This document shows positions 3,822 to 5,761 of a DNA stretch of 5,761 bases, one piece after another. Position 1 is the first letter of the stretch, and every line of letters starts with the position of its first letter. This DNA comes from Clostridia bacterium (GTDB lineage Bacteria > Bacillota > Clostridia > Oscillospirales > CAG-272). The stretch spans positions 1 to 5,761 of the forward strand of contig JAFQOC010000006.1 of assembly GCA_017420845.1 (NCBI GenBank), in the 5' to 3' direction. Under the pieces are notes generated by a model that saw nothing but the letters and a program-made list of their open reading frames with translations, was not told the origin of the DNA and did no database searches. The position numbers and the translations under genes are program-made.

Positions 3822-5459
3822 TTACAATTCCTTCTGCATGATGAAATACCGTCCATCCAGCTCGCTTGACAAGTCGCGAATGACCGTAAATCCCGCTTTT
3901 TCATAGAGGGACAGAAGGGCGTTGAACCGTTCCTTGTCCGGTTCCATCCGCTCCAAGGGGTAGACCTCGGCGTGGGTGTAGCCCTGCTTTTTGGCGAATG
4001 CCAGCGCATGATCCAACAGCATTTCCTCGATCCCGCAGTTTTGGAAGAAGCGAGAGACCAAGATCTCCACGATGGAGAGGATCTTTGCGCCCTCGGGGGC
4101 GGTGGGGATGGCCTGCTCCGCCTCGGGAAGGGGGAGAACCTTGTACTTTTCCTTGACCCCGCAGTTGCAATAAGCCAGCAGGTCATTCCCGAAATAAGCG
4201 GCGTAGCCCCTCATGACGCCGTCGCCCACCAGCTCCTCCACCGCGGCCTTGTAGAAGCCCAGCATGGCTTCTCCGGCATAGCCGGGATAGCGTTTCATCC
4301 AGTCCATGAGATCTTTCTCATGGTAGGGCAGATCAAACACGATACTGAAATTGTAATAGTTCGATTCGCATATATGCCGCTGACAGAAATGAAAGTAGGC
4401 GATCCACTCGTGCCGAAACAGGCGATGGCAGTTGACCTGCTCACTTACAATGCGCCGCCGCAAGCCCTCGGCCGCAGGATCGGCCAGCAAGGGAGCCCTG
4501 GTATCGTCCAGCAGGGCATCCATCAGACCGTAAAGTGCTCCGTGGGCATTCACTTCGTAAGACAGAAGATCAAACAGGGGCGCGCGGGAGGGATAGGTGC
4601 CGAAGGGGATCTTGTCATACGTTTTGGCCACCTCGTAGGCCCGGATCAAGGCGGAGGCGAAGCCCTCCGTGTCCCCCTCCTCGCGGCACAGCTCGGCTTC
4701 CCGGGTATACAGGCTCCAACGGGTGTTGCCCCAATAGACGATATCCTCTCCCAGGATGGTGTCCAGAATGGTGTGAACCGCCGTCAAGGCTTCACGGCTA
4801 CGGTCGGCCATCAGCCTGTCGCAGAAGGACATCATGTCCTGACGGAGTTTCTCCTGTTGGTAGCGGCGTTTTTCATCCCCTTCCAAAAGCATGGCAAGCT
4901 CCTTTTGAGGATCCTTACAGGCAGCCGCCAGCCTCATGGCCTCCTCGCGGTTCCCCAGAGCAAAGAGAGTCTCCGCCAGCATGGAGGCGTAGGTATCCTC
5001 CTCGGGATACTCATTGTGAAGCTCACGGAAATGGGTCACGGCGCGATCAAGAAAGCGCTTTCTGTCCATCTTAGACCTGTCACGCTCACCGAGAATTTTC
5101 TCATCACAGGCAAGACGGTAACGGAAGGTCTTGTCATCGGGGAACTCCTTCAGGGCATCCAAGGAGACCAGCAGAGTAAACTCCTCGCCAAACGGGAGTG
5201 CCTTTTGAAATCTTTCCTCCAGCTCTTTGCGGCGGTCGCCCCCCAGCAGCTCGTTGACCCCGATCCCCAGCACCTTGGAAATGGGCAACAGCAGGGTAAT
5301 ATCCGGCATGGTCTGCCCCGTCTCCCACTTGGAGATGGCCTGAGGGGACACGCCCACGGCTTGGGCTAAGGCCTCCTGGGTCAGTCCCCGCTCGCGGCGG
5401 AGGCGGCGGATGGTGGCGGAGACGGCGGCGGGATTGGTCGCGGGGGTGGGGGTTGACAT
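3822..5459 (-). CDS. XRE-family HTH regulator with helical-repeat middle and C-terminal GNAT-like acetyltransferase domain
   Basis: The 545-aa protein starts at ATG 5459 with AGGAGG at 5467-5472 and a TATAAT promoter. Residues about 14-69 are a clear XRE (lambda Cro/C1) DNA-binding domain: IRRLRRERGLTQEALAQAVG, then SPQAISKWETGQTMPD. Residues about 75-345 are helical, with TPR-like pieces such as YASMLAETLFALGNREEAM (157-175) and YWGNTRWSLYTREAELCREEGD (242-263), as in a common Firmicutes XRE regulator type. From about 354 the sequence changes to a GNAT pattern: VMRGYAAYFGNDLLAYCNCG (415-434), ILSIVEILVS (460-469), the acetyl-CoA loop region QNCGIEEMLLDHALAFAKKQ (473-492) and YEKAGFTVIRDL (519-530). 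The loop keeps Q and G of Q/RxxGxG/A but has E in place of the final G/A, so activity is uncertain. It is probably a cytoplasmic, self-regulated transcription factor with an acetyl-CoA-dependent or sensory tail. Its target is unknown. Confidence 0.9.
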   Translation of the reverse strand: MSTPTPATNPAAVSATIRRLRRERGLTQEALAQAVGVSPQAISKWETGQTMPDITLLLPISKVLGIGVNELLGGDRRKELEERFQKALPFGEEFTLLVSLDALKEFPDDKTFRYRLACDEKILGERDRSKMDRKRFLDRAVTHFRELHNEYPEEDTYASMLAETLFALGNREEAMRLAAACKDPQKELAMLLEGDEKRRYQQEKLRQDMMSFCDRLMADRSREALTAVHTILDTILGEDIVYWGNTRWSLYTREAELCREEGDTEGFASALIRAYEVAKTYDKIPFGTYPSRAPLFDLLSYEVNAHGALYGLMDALLDDTRAPLLADPAAEGLRRRIVSEQVNCHRLFRHEWIAYFHFCQRHICESNYYNFSIVFDLPYHEKDLMDWMKRYPGYAGEAMLGFYKAAVEELVGDGVMRGYAAYFGNDLLAYCNCGVKEKYKVLPLPEAEQAIPTAPEGAKILSIVEILVSRFFQNCGIEEMLLDHALAFAKKQGYTHAEVYPLERMEPDKERFNALLSLYEKAGFTVIRDLSSELDGRYFIMQKEL

Positions 5460-5494
5460 GGCGGCTCCTCCTTTTTTGGTGTGGGTCTGACTTT

Positions 5495-5523
5495 ATTATA
5501 GCACAGGACGGGAAAATTGGCAA
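5495..5523 (-). promoter_or_regulatory. Promoter of the XRE-GNAT gene
   Basis: On the reverse strand TTGCCA (5518-5523) and TATAAT (5495-5500) are 17 bp apart, with TG one base before the -10 (extended -10). The predicted start near 5488 leaves a leader of roughly 30 nt before the ATG at 5459. XRE regulators often bind their own promoter, but I see no obvious palindromic operator here. Confidence 0.8.
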
Positions 5524-5761
5524 GTGAGAAAACGGATATGGGGGGACAACCGGTGGTTGAGGAGGGAAAATTGTGGTTTACGGGGAGTTGCCCCGCCCCC
5601 CGTCAAAAGCGGGTGAAGGGCGAAGCCCTTCAATAAAAAGCGGGGGCCGGCGGTGTCGGGGTAGCGAAGCGGCGACGCGGTAGTGAATGGATGCCGGTGG
5701 CATCCAGAGCCGCGGCGTGACCGACCCGCAGGGAGACCGGCCTTGAGCGCCCTGACGCGCG
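5524..5761. other. Non-coding G+C-rich intergenic region with nested hairpin potential
   Basis: I find no ORF here with a ribosome site or a familiar protein pattern. There are small hairpins: CGGGG/CCCCG (5581-5585, 5591-5595) and GAAGGGC-GAA-GCCCTTC (5615-5631). A nested series follows: GGCCGG/CCGGCC (5645-5650, 5737-5742), GTCGG/CCGAC (5655-5659, 5721-5725), GCG with CGT-side partners around 5672-5674 and 5716-5718, CGCGG/CCGCG (5676-5680, 5710-5714) and an apical GGATGCC-GGT-GGCATCC (5689-5705). This could be a structured RNA or a palindromic intergenic repeat. The strand is unknown, and the right side runs into the window edge. Confidence 0.45.

Noticed and set aside
3972..5369. 465-codon rightward open frame
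   Set aside because: It is a full-length shadow of the XRE-GNAT gene. Only the leftward frame shows an HTH and GNAT pattern and has a promoter and ribosome site.
3822..5459. GNAT toxin-antitoxin system
   Set aside because: GNAT toxins are small proteins paired with a separate antitoxin gene. Here the GNAT part is the tail of a 545-aa regulator and no partner ORF adjoins it.

Overview
The window looks like Clostridia-type Firmicutes chromosome. The supporting signs are a YqeG-family HAD phosphatase, a small lipoprotein that resembles the DUF4358 proteins of gut Clostridia, strong AGGAGG ribosome binding sites, clean TTGACA/TATAAT-type promoters and a tRNA-Gln with an encoded CCA end. I cannot name a species.

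Left part (1 to about 2300, visibly A+T-rich). A leftward gene of unknown function is cut by the window edge. It has its own TTGAAA/TATAAT promoter and faintly resembles prenyltransferase/squalene-cyclase repeat proteins. Next comes an intact IS3-family insertion sequence with a single-frame 380-aa transposase (complete D-D-35-E triad). Its terminal regions carry an 11-bp inverted repeat, hairpins that share a GAGAGC core, and a 28-bp direct repeat duplicated 87 bp apart just past the transposase stop. A leftward tRNA-Gln(TTG) follows, driven by a perfect-consensus promoter.

Right part (about 2340 to 5761, G+C-rich). A leftward lipoprotein gene and a rightward yqeG-type HAD gene diverge from a shared control region. 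The two likely -35 boxes there form a palindrome (TCGCAA-6-TTGCGA), and both leaders carry a CTTGATTTTG element. The HAD gene and a leftward 545-aa gene converge on a bidirectional terminator. The 545-aa protein joins an XRE helix-turn-helix, a helical repeat middle and a C-terminal GNAT-like acetyltransferase domain. The last 240 bases have no convincing gene but can fold into nested G+C-rich helices.

The composition change falls at the tRNA-Gln, and the A+T-rich side lies off the tRNA 3' end. That is the geometry expected of an island integrated at a tRNA, but no att repeat or integrase is visible. I see no complete novel defence or biosynthetic system. The items most worth a second look are the XRE-GNAT fusion, the repeat and hairpin architecture between the IS and the tRNA, the palindromic divergent promoter, and the structured 3' intergenic region.
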